Assembly: GCA_022566315.1 (NCBI GenBank) | Contig: JADFJC010000001.1 | Location: forward strand, 35,982 to 99,981 | Direction: 5' to 3' | Source: Planctomycetota bacterium | Lineage (GTDB): Bacteria; Planctomycetota; Phycisphaerae; Sedimentisphaerales; Anaerobacaceae | Length of the DNA stretch: 64,000 bases | Shown: positions 29,665 through 40,305 of the stretch, piece by piece | Numbering within the stretch: position 1 is the first letter of the stretch | How the letters are laid out: each line of letters begins with the position of its first letter | Program-made: the position numbers and the translations under genes | The notes under the pieces: generated by a model | Seen by the model: only the letters and a program-made list of their open reading frames with translations | The model's database searches: none | Told to the model about the DNA's origin: nothing

Positions 29665-30897
29665 ATGAAAAACACAAATTTATCGAGGGCCTTGATGGTG
29701 GTCTGTGTGCTTCTGGTCAGCGCAAGCGTGGTCTTCGCGCAGGATTGGCCGCAGTGGCGAGGACCCAATCGGGATGGGAAGGTGAGCAGGTTCACCGCAC
29801 CCCTGAAATGGCCGAAGGAGCTGACGCAAGAGTGGAAGACGACAGTGGGCTTGGGCAATGCAACGCCCGCTCTGGTAGGCGAGAAGCTCTATGTCTTCAC
29901 GCGGCAGGGCGACGAAGAGGTTACCCTATGCCTGAATGCAAGCAACGGAAAGGAGCTGTGGAAGGACAAATACGCGGCGCAGGCCGTGACTGGAGCGGCC
30001 AGACGGCACCCGGGGCCCAGAAGCTCACCTGCGGTGGCGGACGGAAAGGTCGTCGTGTTAGGTGTGGGTGGGGTCCTCTCTTGTCTGGACGCCGCAACGG
30101 GCAAACTCGTGTGGCGCAAGGACCCGTTCCCCAAGGTCGTGCCCAGGTTCTTCACGGCAATGTCGCCGATCATTGTGGACGGGATGGCCATCGCGCATCT
30201 CGGCGGACAGGGTAATGGGGCGATCATCGCGTATGACCTGGCCACCGGCAACGAGAAGTGGCGCTGGGGCGAAGAAGGTCCGGACTATGGCTCGCCCGCC
30301 CTGTTGACAGCAGCGGGCACCAGGCAGATCGTTACGCCAACCGAGAAAAGCATCGTGGGGATTGGCGTGGCCGATGGAAAACTTCTGTGGCAACTTCCGT
30401 TCGCGCCTCCGAGGAGGGCTTACAACGCTGCTACACCGATAGTCGATGGACAAACGGTAATCTACACTGGTGCGGGCCGGGGTGCAAAGGCCGTGAAGAT
30501 CGAAAAGCAGGGGGATGGCTTTGCTGCCAAAGAGCTTTGGAGTAATCCGGATCTCGCCCCGCAGTTCAACACGCCGGTGCTCAGGGACGGCCTGCTCTTC
30601 GGCCTCACTGATCGCAGCAATCTCTACTGCATCAATGCTCAGACCGGCCAGACGGCCTGGACCGACGCAAGCCCGCGCGGCAGCCGCGGTTTCGCAGCCA
30701 TTGTCAGCGCCGGCTCTTGTCTGGTAGTCCTGGCCAACGATTCTGAATTGATAGTCTACAAACCCAGCGACAAAGAGTATAGCGAGATCGCTCGCTACAA
30801 GGTGGCCGATACGCCAACCTATGCCCATCCGATAATCTCGGGGAACCGCGTGTTTGTGAAAGACCAGGAGTCGGTGGCGATGTGGATGCTCAAGTAA
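29665..30897 (+). CDS. Exported PQQ-like beta-propeller repeat protein
   Basis: Signal peptide; 'DWPQWRGPNRDGKV', 'LSCLDAATGKLVWRKDPFP', 'YCINAQTGQTAWTD' WD/PQQ blades. Confidence 0.85.
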   Translation: MKNTNLSRALMVVCVLLVSASVVFAQDWPQWRGPNRDGKVSRFTAPLKWPKELTQEWKTTVGLGNATPALVGEKLYVFTRQGDEEVTLCLNASNGKELWKDKYAAQAVTGAARRHPGPRSSPAVADGKVVVLGVGGVLSCLDAATGKLVWRKDPFPKVVPRFFTAMSPIIVDGMAIAHLGGQGNGAIIAYDLATGNEKWRWGEEGPDYGSPALLTAAGTRQIVTPTEKSIVGIGVADGKLLWQLPFAPPRRAYNAATPIVDGQTVIYTGAGRGAKAVKIEKQGDGFAAKELWSNPDLAPQFNTPVLRDGLLFGLTDRSNLYCINAQTGQTAWTDASPRGSRGFAAIVSAGSCLVVLANDSELIVYKPSDKEYSEIARYKVADTPTYAHPIISGNRVFVKDQESVAMWMLK

Positions 30898-31292
30898 GGT
30901 CTGCTTACGCGGAGCATGCGCATTGGAGAGCGTTTTTGAACTGAGTGATTTTATCGAAGTCGGCCAATCTGTAATAATCGATTGTTACATCAATCAGTGC
31001 GTTTGTTTTTTTGACTCTGACCTTTTTAAAGAATGGCTTTATGGCATTTTCCGATTGAGAATACAGCTAAATAAGTTTGAGCGTGTTACTCCGGGTTCAG
31101 TTGGTAAAACATAGTTCAAAAAAACTCAGAGTCATTTCTGAATTTGTATAAGTCTATTTATCAGGGGATATAATTCCCAGCATAACTGATTAAGATAGGA
31201 CACTTTAAAAGGCAAAAGAATGTATTAAAAAATTTTAAAATTTTTTGAGAACATAGTTGACAAATAGGAGTAAATACTATTTAGTAGCTACT

Positions 31293-31799
31293 ATGAATGA
31301 AGAAAAAAAGAAAATCAGTTGTGCTGAATTAGATGAAAAGACCCTCTGGTTTACGTCTCAATGCCGACAGGCCGGCTTAAAAGTTACGCCACAGAGGATA
31401 GCAATATACAGAGAGCTTCTAAAGACAAGCGAGCATCCTTCGGCAGAAATGCTGTATGAAAAGGTAAAAAAGGTATTTCCGAGCATATCGTTGGATACGG
31501 TCAATAGAACACTGCTGACGCTGAATGATATTGGTGCGGCTTTTACGGTAGAAGGTTCGGGCGACGCCAGGCGGTTTGACGGCGGATTAGAGCAACACCA
31601 GCATTTTAAGTGCGTAAAATGTAAAAGAATTATTGATTTTCATCATAAACCTTTTGATAATATAAAGTTACCAGCAGCAATTGCTAAAAGATTCACGGTT
31701 CTTAGAAAAACCGTATGTGTCGAAGGGATATGCGATTTATGTAATATAGACAATAATTGTCAGTTGGTTTCTCGGGACCTCGAAAACCAACGCAAATAA
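31293..31799 (+). CDS. Fur family (PerR/Fur-like) metalloregulator
   Basis: 'GLKVTPQRIAIYRELLKTSEHPSAEMLYEKV', 'HQHFKCVKCKRIIDF', 'CDLC'. Confidence 0.9.
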   Translation: MNEEKKKISCAELDEKTLWFTSQCRQAGLKVTPQRIAIYRELLKTSEHPSAEMLYEKVKKVFPSISLDTVNRTLLTLNDIGAAFTVEGSGDARRFDGGLEQHQHFKCVKCKRIIDFHHKPFDNIKLPAAIAKRFTVLRKTVCVEGICDLCNIDNNCQLVSRDLENQRK

Positions 31800-31812
31800 A
31801 GGGTGGACTAAG

Positions 31813-33036
31813 ATGAAAAATTTCGACATTGATGCCTATACTCCGGCTCAAATGGCCGCCCGGGTGGAAAAGGCAGGAATTGTTAAAGGTAATCTTGACT
31901 TTCTCTCGATGTTCACTCTTTCTATAATGGCCGGTGCCTTCATCGCGTTTGGAGCGATACTGTACACTTATGTAATTCATGATTCGTCTTTGAGTTTGGG
32001 CCTGACAAAACTGCTTGGGGGGCTGGTTTTTTGCCTTGGACTGATTTTGGTCATTGTTGCCGGTGCAGAACTATTCACGGGAAATAACCTGATAGTAATG
32101 GCTTATGTCAGTAGAAAAATATCACTCCGAAGGCTTCTTCGCAACTGGACAATTGTTTTTTGCGGCAATCTTGCAGGTTCATTGGCTATGGTGTTTTTAC
32201 TTTCCCAAAGTGGACAATGGACCGAGGCAGGAGCTTCCGTGGGCGTCAAGGCACTTATGATAGCAAATGGAAAGGTTAACCTGACATTTCTCCAGGCACT
32301 GTCACGGGGGATATTATGTAACATACTGGTATGTCTTGCGGTTTGGCTCTGTTTCAGTGGTCGTTCCGTTACCGATAAAGTGCTGGCTATAATATTCCCT
32401 ATCACGGCTTTTGTAGCTCTCGGCTTCGAACACTCTGTCGCAAATATGTATTTTGTTCCGGCCGGACTTGTCCTCAAACACAATACACAGGTGTTATCCG
32501 CGGCAGAAGGATTGCTCGGTCAGGTTCCTGACCTGTCAAGACTAACAATTTACGGTTTTCTCGTAAGGAATCTTCTGCCTGTGTCTCTGGGGAATATTAT
32601 TGGAGGTGGCCTTTTAGTTGGTGTTATATATTGGTTTGTATATCTTAGACGCACCGCTGCTGAGCCGGTTCGAAAAATTATGACTAAAGGTCCGCCTATG
32701 ATTGCATCGGACAAGATGGTAGTTGAGGCCATTGAGATGATGAAACGTTATCGTGTTGGCAGTGTTCTTGTGGGCGAATCTGAAGATAACGCCGTGGGTA
32801 TCGTCAGCGAGGCCGATATTGTACGAAATGTCCTTGCCGCAGGTGCAAATCTCGATACGGTCAAGGTCGAAGAAATTATGAGTTCTCCCCTGATTTCCGT
32901 GGACGTTAAGACGCCTATTCACAAAATCTATCATACAATGACCGAACACTGCATTCGGCATTTGGTTATCACAGAACTCGGTAAAAAGGTCGGCTTTATA
33001 TCGGTTAAGGATTTACTTCGGGGAGCAGTTCCCTGA
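31813..33036 (+). CDS. Formate/nitrite transporter (FNT) family channel fused to a C-terminal CBS-domain pair
   Basis: FNT helices 'GAELFTGNNLIVMAYVSRKIS', 'GFEHSVANMYFVPAGL'; CBS 'MTKGPPMIASDKMVVEAIEMMKRYRVGSVLVG...GIVSEADIV'. Confidence 0.88.
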   Translation: MKNFDIDAYTPAQMAARVEKAGIVKGNLDFLSMFTLSIMAGAFIAFGAILYTYVIHDSSLSLGLTKLLGGLVFCLGLILVIVAGAELFTGNNLIVMAYVSRKISLRRLLRNWTIVFCGNLAGSLAMVFLLSQSGQWTEAGASVGVKALMIANGKVNLTFLQALSRGILCNILVCLAVWLCFSGRSVTDKVLAIIFPITAFVALGFEHSVANMYFVPAGLVLKHNTQVLSAAEGLLGQVPDLSRLTIYGFLVRNLLPVSLGNIIGGGLLVGVIYWFVYLRRTAAEPVRKIMTKGPPMIASDKMVVEAIEMMKRYRVGSVLVGESEDNAVGIVSEADIVRNVLAAGANLDTVKVEEIMSSPLISVDVKTPIHKIYHTMTEHCIRHLVITELGKKVGFISVKDLLRGAVP

Positions 33037-33131
33037 TGAAAGTTGATTTGTGGAGCTGCGCGGTAAAAACTGCGGCAGTTAGTAAATGAACTATGTTGAT
33101 TAGTAATTGTTATACGAAAGAGAGGTAGCTT

Positions 33132-33704
33132 ATGGAACTTAAAGGAAGTCAGACAGAAAAGAATTTGTTAGCGGCGTTCGCGGGTGAATCACAGGCAAGA
33201 AACAGGTACACATATTTTGCCAGCCAGGCCAGGAAGGAAGAGTATGTGCAGATAGCAGCGATTTTCGAAGAGACAGCCAACCAGGAAAAGGAGCACGCCA
33301 AGCGTGAGTTCAAGTTCTTGCAGGGCGGCGAAGTGGAAATTACCGCAGCGTTCCCGGCTGGTGTTATCGGTAATACACTCGAAAATCTAAAGGCGTCAGC
33401 CGCAGGTGAACACTACGAGACAACAGAGATGTATCCGGGCTTCGCCAAGGTCGCGGAAAAGGAAGGGTTCGATGAAATAGCGGAGGTGTTCCGAAATATT
33501 GCAGTTGCTGAGAAGCGGCACGAGGACAGATACGTCGCTTTGGCCAAGAATATAACCAATGGGGTTGTTTTCAAGCGTGAAAAATCGGTAAGATGGGTTT
33601 GCAGAAACTGCGGTTATGTACACGAAGGCCCGGAAGCTCCCGATGTGTGCCCCGCCTGTGCACATTCGCAGGCGCATTTTGAACTGGAAGCTACCAACTA
33701 CTAA
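33132..33704 (+). CDS. rbr: Rubrerythrin
   Basis: '[20 protein letters not shown]', C-terminal rubredoxin-type '[30 protein letters not shown]'. Confidence 0.95.
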   Translation: MELKGSQTEKNLLAAFAGESQARNRYTYFASQARKEEYVQIAAIFEETANQEKEHAKREFKFLQGGEVEITAAFPAGVIGNTLENLKASAAGEHYETTEMYPGFAKVAEKEGFDEIAEVFRNIAVAEKRHEDRYVALAKNITNGVVFKREKSVRWVCRNCGYVHEGPEAPDVCPACAHSQAHFELEATNY

Positions 33705-33724
33705 TCAAAGGAAAGGAACGGACA

Positions 33725-34204
33725 ATGAAAATAAGAATCAATAAGAAACTCATATTGGGGGCTGTCTTACTGTCGGCGATCGTCTTTGGTTCATTGGCGT
33801 ATTCGCATTGTCAAATACCTTGCGGCATATACGACGATGAGGCCCGGTTTAATATGATTGCCGAGCATATTACAACGGTCGAGAAATCGATGAAGCTGAT
33901 AGAAAGCCTGTCTGCTCAACAAAAGCCAAATATGAACCAGGTGGTTCGCTGGGTCAACAACAAGGACAAACACGCCGACGAAATCAGCCATATAGTAACC
34001 TATTATTTCATGGCTCAACGAGTGAAACTGCCGGCGAAGGGTAACACGAAAGCATTCAACGAATATGTCACGAAACTGACTTTGCTTCACCAGATGCTTG
34101 TCTATTCGATGAAGACGAAGCAAACGACCGACCTGGAAAACGTGGATAAACTCAGGTCTTTGTCGGACGAGTTTCATAAGGTACATTTTGGCAAAGTCGG
34201 GTAG
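33725..34204 (+). CDS. sodN: Nickel-type superoxide dismutase, exported precursor
   Basis: Signal peptide ending AYS then 'HCQIPCGIYDDEARF', matching Ni-hook HCXXPCGXY. Confidence 0.88.
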   Translation: MKIRINKKLILGAVLLSAIVFGSLAYSHCQIPCGIYDDEARFNMIAEHITTVEKSMKLIESLSAQQKPNMNQVVRWVNNKDKHADEISHIVTYYFMAQRVKLPAKGNTKAFNEYVTKLTLLHQMLVYSMKTKQTTDLENVDKLRSLSDEFHKVHFGKVG

Positions 34205-34338
34205 AATATGGGCGAGTTAGTGAGATAGCGTTCTGCCAATAACTATTTCGAGAAATGCTTTATATGACGAGATGAGATCACTAAACAGTTCGGAAATAAT
34301 TGTCTATGAATTGAAAGTTGTAAGAAAGGAGAAATTTG

Positions 34339-34968
34339 ATGTGTCAAATAGTTGAAACCAAAATCCAAGTTGGTCAGCCGGCACCAGCGTTTGCAGGGCA
34401 GGCGGTTGTCGGACAGAATATCGTCGACATCTCCTACGAAGCCGGCACACTAACAGTTGATGGAAAGGAGAGCAAGGGCAAATACCTGGTTCTGTTCTTC
34501 TATCCTCTGGACTTTACTTTCGTGTGCCCCACGGAAATCGTTGCCTTCCACAAGAAAATCGCCGAGTTTGAGAAAGCCGGAGCCAATGTTGTAGGTGTAT
34601 CGGTAGACAGTCCATATACGCATCTTGCGTGGAAAAACACCCCGCGTAATAAAGGGGGACTGGGCCAGATTGACTTTCCATTACTGGCGGATCTGAATAA
34701 GCAGGCGGCTAAGGATTACGAAGCACTGTTGGATGACGGCATCGCGGCGCGGGGAGTATTCATCATTGATGGTGACGGTGTTTTGCAGAGCTATACGGTC
34801 AACAATCTGGGTGTAGGACGTAACGTCGATGAGATCATTCGCTTGATTGAGGGCTTCAAGTTCGTAGCAGAACACGGCGAAGTCTGTCCTGCCAACTGGA
34901 ATCCGGGTGATGCTACGATGAAACCGGATCCTGTGGGTTCTCAGGAGTTCTTTGCAAAAATCAAGTAG
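34339..34968 (+). CDS. 2-Cys peroxiredoxin (AhpC/Prx type)
   Basis: 'FFYPLDFTFVCPTEI' and resolving 'GEVCPANW'. Confidence 0.95.
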   Translation: MCQIVETKIQVGQPAPAFAGQAVVGQNIVDISYEAGTLTVDGKESKGKYLVLFFYPLDFTFVCPTEIVAFHKKIAEFEKAGANVVGVSVDSPYTHLAWKNTPRNKGGLGQIDFPLLADLNKQAAKDYEALLDDGIAARGVFIIDGDGVLQSYTVNNLGVGRNVDEIIRLIEGFKFVAEHGEVCPANWNPGDATMKPDPVGSQEFFAKIK

Positions 34969-35183
34969 CCCAGGGGAACTATTGTGGATACCTGCTACCC
35001 GCTACCCGCTTTCGTGGGGACGAGTTTACCCTGCCTGTACCCGTTAGGTTACGACAGGCACGGGTGCAAAAGCAGGGGCGGGCACAAGCTTCGCAGGAAT
35101 GACCGGTCATAGATTCAAACTTGAGGCGATATTAGGCTGACGAAAACAACAGGCCAACGGCCGATCACTGCAGCAGAATGATA

Positions 35184-35212
35184 TTGACAAATCGGCGCTT
35201 AGCGTTTATCTA
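35184..35212 (+). promoter_or_regulatory. Candidate promoter upstream of the flavodiiron protein gene
   Basis: TTGACA (35184-35189), 17-bp spacer, TATCTA (35207-35212); weak -10. Confidence 0.35.
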
Positions 35213-35276
35213 TTGTGGCAAGTGTTTCTAAGAAAGAAATCAACATGACAACTACATAAGACAGGAAGATGCCAGA

Positions 35277-36482
35277 TTGATGACAGAAAGAAGAGATTCT
35301 ATGAGGATGATTAAGCCAAATGTATATTCCGTAGGCTCGATCGACTTTGATGCGAGGCTTTTTGACAGGTTAATTCCGCTGCCGGACGGGACCAGCTACA
35401 ATTCTTATTTGGTACGTGGCAATGAAAAAGTAGCACTGCTTGATACGGTGGATCCGGCCAAGACAAAAGTTTTACTGAATAATCTTGTCAAGCTTGGGAT
35501 TGATAAGATTGACTACGTCATTGCCCATCATGCAGAGCAGGACCATTCCGGGTCTCTGCCTGATGTTTTGTTAATATATCCGGACGCAAAGGTAGTAACA
35601 AATCCCAAATGTAAGGGTATGCTGATTGACCTGCTCGGCATAGAAGATGATAAATTTATCACGGTCGAAGACGGCGAAACGCTCTCGTTAGGCGACAAGA
35701 CTCTGCAGTTTGTTTACCTTCCCTGGGTGCACTGGCCGGAGACTATGGGAACATATCTTAAAGAGGATAAGATACTTTTTTCGTGCGATTTTTTTGGCGC
35801 TCACCTGGCCTCAAGCAGTCTGTTCGTTGAAGATGAGGCAGTGGTCTATGAATCGGCAAAACGCTATTACGCTGAGATTATGATGCCATTCAGGCGGCAG
35901 ATAAATACCAACCTGGCAAAGCTTAGTAACTTAGATATAGAGATCATTGCACCAAGTCACGGGCCGGTACATAATCGGCCAAAGTTCATCGTTGATGCTT
36001 ATAAGGACTGGACTTCTGAGACCGTTAAAAACGAGGTGGTAATGGCTTATGTCTCGATGCATGGCAGCACAGCTAAAATGGTGTCATATTTTGTTGAGGC
36101 CTTGATGGACAGAGGCATTACGGTAAGGCAATTTGAGCTTTCGACGGTCGATATAGGCAAGCTTGCGATGGCATTGGTAGATGCAGCAACGGTGGTTATT
36201 GGCTCACCTACGGTTCTGATAGGGCCGCATCCGTGTGCGGCTTATGCAGCTTTTCTGGTAAACGCTCTCAGGCCCAAGACTAAATTTGCTTCTATCATAG
36301 GCTCTTACAGCTGGGGCAGCAAAATGGTCGAGCAGTTAACGGGTATGATGTCAAATCTCAAGGCAGAGATTCTCGAACCGGTGTTAGCAAAGGGCGAACC
36401 CAGGGAGAGCGACTTTGCTGCGCTTGACAGGCTCGCTGATGAAATTCTGGCTAAACATAAAGAAGTTGGAATCACAAATTAG
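35277..36482 (+). CDS. FprA-type flavodiiron protein (A-type flavoprotein)
   Basis: 'HHAEQDHSGSLPDV' metallo-beta-lactamase diiron motif, flavodoxin-like C-terminal domain. Confidence 0.93.
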   Translation: MMTERRDSMRMIKPNVYSVGSIDFDARLFDRLIPLPDGTSYNSYLVRGNEKVALLDTVDPAKTKVLLNNLVKLGIDKIDYVIAHHAEQDHSGSLPDVLLIYPDAKVVTNPKCKGMLIDLLGIEDDKFITVEDGETLSLGDKTLQFVYLPWVHWPETMGTYLKEDKILFSCDFFGAHLASSSLFVEDEAVVYESAKRYYAEIMMPFRRQINTNLAKLSNLDIEIIAPSHGPVHNRPKFIVDAYKDWTSETVKNEVVMAYVSMHGSTAKMVSYFVEALMDRGITVRQFELSTVDIGKLAMALVDAATVVIGSPTVLIGPHPCAAYAAFLVNALRPKTKFASIIGSYSWGSKMVEQLTGMMSNLKAEILEPVLAKGEPRESDFAALDRLADEILAKHKEVGITN

Positions 36483-36510
36483 AATCTTTAAATCATAAAA
36501 GGAGTGAATT

Positions 36511-36885
36511 ATGGCTGAAAAACTTCAAATTTACAAATGCGCGGCTTGTGGCAATATTGTCGAAGTGCTTCACGGTGGTGACGGTGAATTAGTGTGTTGT
36601 GGTAAGCCCATGGAGCTTTTAGTTGAAAAAACCGCTGATGCCGCAACAGAAAAGCACGTGCCTGTGATTGAAAAAATCGCCAGCGGCTACAAGGTAAAGG
36701 TCGGTAGCGTACCTCATCCAATGCTGGATGAGCACTATATCGAGTGGATTGAGCTGCTGGCCGATGGTAAGGCATATCGACAGTTCCTTGAACCCGGCGG
36801 TGCGCCTGAAGCTGTGTTTAACCTTGAGGCCGATTCTGTCAGCGCCAGAGAGCACTGCAATGTACACGGTCTGTGGAAAGGGTAA
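36511..36885 (+). CDS. dfx: Desulfoferrodoxin (superoxide reductase)
   Basis: '[27 protein letters not shown]', '[14 protein letters not shown]', '[11 protein letters not shown]'. Confidence 0.94.
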   Translation: MAEKLQIYKCAACGNIVEVLHGGDGELVCCGKPMELLVEKTADAATEKHVPVIEKIASGYKVKVGSVPHPMLDEHYIEWIELLADGKAYRQFLEPGGAPEAVFNLEADSVSAREHCNVHGLWKG

Positions 36886-36888
36886 GAA

Positions 36889-37404
36889 ATGATAAGCGAA
36901 AAGATGGAAGAGGCTTTGAATGGGCAGGTGAACGCTGAACTGTATTCGGCATATCTTTACTTGTCGATGGAGTCCTATTTTAAATCGCTGAATTTAAATG
37001 GCTTTGCCGGCTGGATGAGGGTACAGACACAGGAAGAAGTAATACACGCGATGAAGATTTATGACTTCATAAACGAACGCGGCGGCAGGGTTATATTGAA
37101 GGCTATAGAAGGGCCGCCGACAGAATGGGACTCACCATTGGCGGTTTTCGAGGCGGTTTATGTTCATGAACAAAAAGTTACAGGCCTGATTAACGACCTG
37201 GTGGATTTGGCTATTAAAGAAAAAGACCATGCCACAAACACCTTTTTACAGTGGTTCGTCAATGAGCAGGTCGAAGAAGAGTCCTCCGCCGATGAAGTAG
37301 TGCAACAATTGAAAATGATGGAAAACGCCCCGGGTGGAATGTTTATGCTCGACCGTGAATTAGGACAGCGAGTATTTACACCGCCCGCAGCCGAAGGAGG
37401 ATAA
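36889..37404 (+). CDS. ftn: Non-heme ferritin
   Basis: '[40 protein letters not shown]'. Confidence 0.94.
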   Translation: MISEKMEEALNGQVNAELYSAYLYLSMESYFKSLNLNGFAGWMRVQTQEEVIHAMKIYDFINERGGRVILKAIEGPPTEWDSPLAVFEAVYVHEQKVTGLINDLVDLAIKEKDHATNTFLQWFVNEQVEEESSADEVVQQLKMMENAPGGMFMLDRELGQRVFTPPAAEGG

Positions 37405-37598
37405 TGATGAGCATCTCTTTTAGAGATTAGAAGCCTGGAAGTATCTAAAAGCAATTTCGATTTGAGTCAATTGCTTAAACTTGACTTTTCAATACAGACT
37501 TAACATTCTATTGAAGATGAGGCTTAACGGTGTAGCTGAGCAGGAATAAATAGGAAATCAAGATTTGGAATTTAAATCAAAAAAAAGAGGGTATTAAA

Positions 37599-39113
37599 AT
37601 GAGTGATAAAAGAAAACTAACCACTGCATTCGGGATACCGGTCGGCGACGACCAAAACTCTATGACTGCCGGCAGCCGTGGGCCAGTCCTCATGCAAGAT
37701 GCTCATCTTCTGGAAAAATTATCTCATTTTGACCGTGAGCGCATACCTGAGCGGGTAGTGCACGCCAAGGGTGCCGGAGCGGGCGGCTATTTCGAAGTTA
37801 CCTCAGATGTAACTAAGTTTACTAAGGCCAAGTTCCTTTCTGAAGTGGGTAAGCGTACCGAGGTTTTTGTCCGATTTTCCACTGTTGGCGGTGAAAAAGG
37901 CTCAGCCGATGCTGCTCGCGACCCCCGCGGCTTTGCGGTTAAGTTCTACACCGAGGATGGAAACTACGACATGGTTGGGAATAACACCCCCGTATTCTTC
38001 ATTCGTGACCCACTAAAGTTTCCCGATTTCATCCACACCCAGAAACGGCACCCGGCCACTAACTGCCCAGAGCCTAACATGTTCTGGGACTTTCTTTCGC
38101 TGACTCCGGAATCAATCCACCAGGTTACTATTCTGTTCTCCGACAGGGGCACACCCGCCACTTACCGTCATATGAACGGATACAGCAGTCACACCTTCAA
38201 ATGGTATAATGAAAAGGGCAAGTACTTTTGGGTGCAATATCATTTCAAAACCGATCAAGGCATAAAGAACCTTACAAGAGAAGAAGCAGCCCGCATATCT
38301 GGTGAGGACCCTAATCACGCCACCCGAGATTTGTATGATGCAATAGAGCGGAGCGAATATCCGCGCTGGACACTAAAAATGCAGATAATGACTCCCGAAC
38401 AAGCAAAAGATTACCGATTTGACATCTTTGATATAACTAAAGTATGGCCCCACAGCGATTTTCCTCTAATCGAGGTTGGTCGTATGGTCCTAAACCGCAA
38501 CCCAAAGAACTATTTTGCTGAGGTTGAACAAGCCGCCTTTAGCCCTGGTAACATGGTGCCCGGAATTGCCGCCTCGCCGGATAAGATGTTACAGGCACGC
38601 ATCTTCTCGTACCACGATACCCACATCCACCGTCTGGGGCCCAACTACCACCTTTTACCGGTGAACTCGCCTAAAGCCGCCGCCGAGAACAGTTACCAAC
38701 GAGATGGTTTCATGCGTGTTGACGAAAACGGTGGTGCCGGTCCGAATTACTGGCCCAACAGCGTTGGAGGTCCTGCACCAGATCCGGATTCTTTAGAGCC
38801 ACCATTTGAGGTATCCGGCCAGGCCGCCCGCCAGGCTTACACGCACCCCAATGACGATTTCGTACAAGCCGGTAACCTTTACCGCGATGTCATGACCGAT
38901 GAAGATCGCGAGCACCTTGTCGGAAACATTGTAAGTCACTTAAGTGGTGCTCAAAAACGAATCCAATTACGTCAGGTGGCGTTGTTTTACAAAGCAGATA
39001 CAGACTATGGCCAACGTGTGTCCAGAGGGCTTGGTTTGGACGTCAAGGAAGTTGAGAATTTGGCAGCAATGTCCCAGGAAGACAGGGCTAAAGCCACGGC
39101 CCAAGGAGCTTAA
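37599..39113 (+). CDS. katA: Catalase, small-subunit clade
   Basis: '[21 protein letters not shown]', '[48 protein letters not shown]', '[17 protein letters not shown]'. Confidence 0.97.
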   Translation: MSDKRKLTTAFGIPVGDDQNSMTAGSRGPVLMQDAHLLEKLSHFDRERIPERVVHAKGAGAGGYFEVTSDVTKFTKAKFLSEVGKRTEVFVRFSTVGGEKGSADAARDPRGFAVKFYTEDGNYDMVGNNTPVFFIRDPLKFPDFIHTQKRHPATNCPEPNMFWDFLSLTPESIHQVTILFSDRGTPATYRHMNGYSSHTFKWYNEKGKYFWVQYHFKTDQGIKNLTREEAARISGEDPNHATRDLYDAIERSEYPRWTLKMQIMTPEQAKDYRFDIFDITKVWPHSDFPLIEVGRMVLNRNPKNYFAEVEQAAFSPGNMVPGIAASPDKMLQARIFSYHDTHIHRLGPNYHLLPVNSPKAAAENSYQRDGFMRVDENGGAGPNYWPNSVGGPAPDPDSLEPPFEVSGQAARQAYTHPNDDFVQAGNLYRDVMTDEDREHLVGNIVSHLSGAQKRIQLRQVALFYKADTDYGQRVSRGLGLDVKEVENLAAMSQEDRAKATAQGA

Positions 39114-39177
39114 GCACTTATTTTGTACATGGAACACAAGAGAGTATTGCAGGACCGCAACGGAAAGGAAAAGAATA

Positions 39178-39663
39178 ATGGTTATGCCTTTTAACGCTGA
39201 TGAAGTTTTTGAGATGGCCGAACAGATAGAAAGAAACGGAGCTAAGTTTTACCGTGCCGCAGCAAAAAAGTTCCCGGAATTACGACAGGTTCTGTCCGAC
39301 CTTGCAGCTATGGAAGATGAGCACGAGAAGACTTTTGCAGCTATGCGGGCGGAGCTTTCCGGAACAGAGATTAAGCCGCCCGTTTTCGACCCCGATGGCC
39401 AGGCACAGATGTATCTGCGCGCGATGGCTGATGAACACGTTTTTAACATCAAAGCCGACCCTGTCGAACAGTTGGCCGCTCAGGAAACACCCGAAGACAT
39501 CTTCAAAATGGCTATGGGCCTGGAAAGGGACTCTATCGCTTTTTATGTCGGCCTCAAAGAATCTGTCTCACCCAGGGCCGGCAAAGACAAAATTCAGGCC
39601 ATAATTAAAGAAGAGATAGGCCATATAGCTATCTTGAGCCAAAAACTGGAAGCTTTGAAATAG
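39178..39663 (+). CDS. Ferritin-like/rubrerythrin-family diiron protein (A)
   Basis: '[21 protein letters not shown]...DEHEKTF', second 'MAMGLERDSIAFY...EEIGHIAIL'. Confidence 0.85.
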   Translation: MVMPFNADEVFEMAEQIERNGAKFYRAAAKKFPELRQVLSDLAAMEDEHEKTFAAMRAELSGTEIKPPVFDPDGQAQMYLRAMADEHVFNIKADPVEQLAAQETPEDIFKMAMGLERDSIAFYVGLKESVSPRAGKDKIQAIIKEEIGHIAILSQKLEALK

Positions 39664-39793
39664 CAACATACGCACTGCCTTACTGGTGTAGTTGTTCAGG
39701 GTCAAGGACTTTAGCCCAAGTGCATATTGCATGTGAATTCACTGTTCAAGCAAATTTGTGTAGCCCATACAGCCGGCTTAGAAAGGCGGAACA

Positions 39794-40282
39794 ATGACTG
39801 TTACAATTAGTGCTTTAAAAGTATTTGAAATTGCCGAACAGATTGAACGCAACGGCACGGCGTTTTACCGCAAAGCAGCGGAAATGTTTAATGAACCTAA
39901 TATCTGCAATATGTTTCTTGAACTGGCCGAATGGGAGGCCAAACATGAGCAGGTTTTTAGGGACATGAGAAGACAGCTCTCGGAATTAAACAGCAAACCG
40001 AGAACTTTCAGACCTGAGAAAACGCAGCCCGACCCACAAGTAATAGCCAGCCTTGCAGTATTCGGTGCAGGCTCAGAGCCGGTCCATAAACTCAAAAATA
40101 TTGAAAACGTAGCAGGTGTCCTCAAAAAAGCCATCAAAAAAGAAGAGGATTCTATCGCTTTCTATAAAAACCTGAAAGATTTCGTTCCTGTCAATGCCGA
40201 CAAAGACAAAGTCGATGATATTATCGAAGAAGAGATACGCCACATCAAGATCCTCAGACAGGCATTGGAACACAGAGAATAG
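39794..40282 (+). CDS. Ferritin-like/rubrerythrin-family diiron protein (B)
   Basis: Paralogue of preceding gene: '[21 protein letters not shown]...EAKHEQVF', '[10 protein letters not shown]...EEIRHIKIL'. Confidence 0.85.
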   Translation: MTVTISALKVFEIAEQIERNGTAFYRKAAEMFNEPNICNMFLELAEWEAKHEQVFRDMRRQLSELNSKPRTFRPEKTQPDPQVIASLAVFGAGSEPVHKLKNIENVAGVLKKAIKKEEDSIAFYKNLKDFVPVNADKDKVDDIIEEEIRHIKILRQALEHRE

Positions 40283-40305
40283 CTTATTGGGATTGGGAGG
40301 CATGG

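Noticed and set aside
30058-30828. 256-aa minus-strand ORF inside the PQQ propeller gene
   Set aside because: High-GC antisense frame; the sense ORF has a signal peptide and clear propeller motifs.
38944-39177. N-terminal extension of the ferritin-like ORF into katA
   Set aside because: Overlaps the catalase 3' end in another frame; ATG at 39178 preceded by GGAAAGGAA is the better start.
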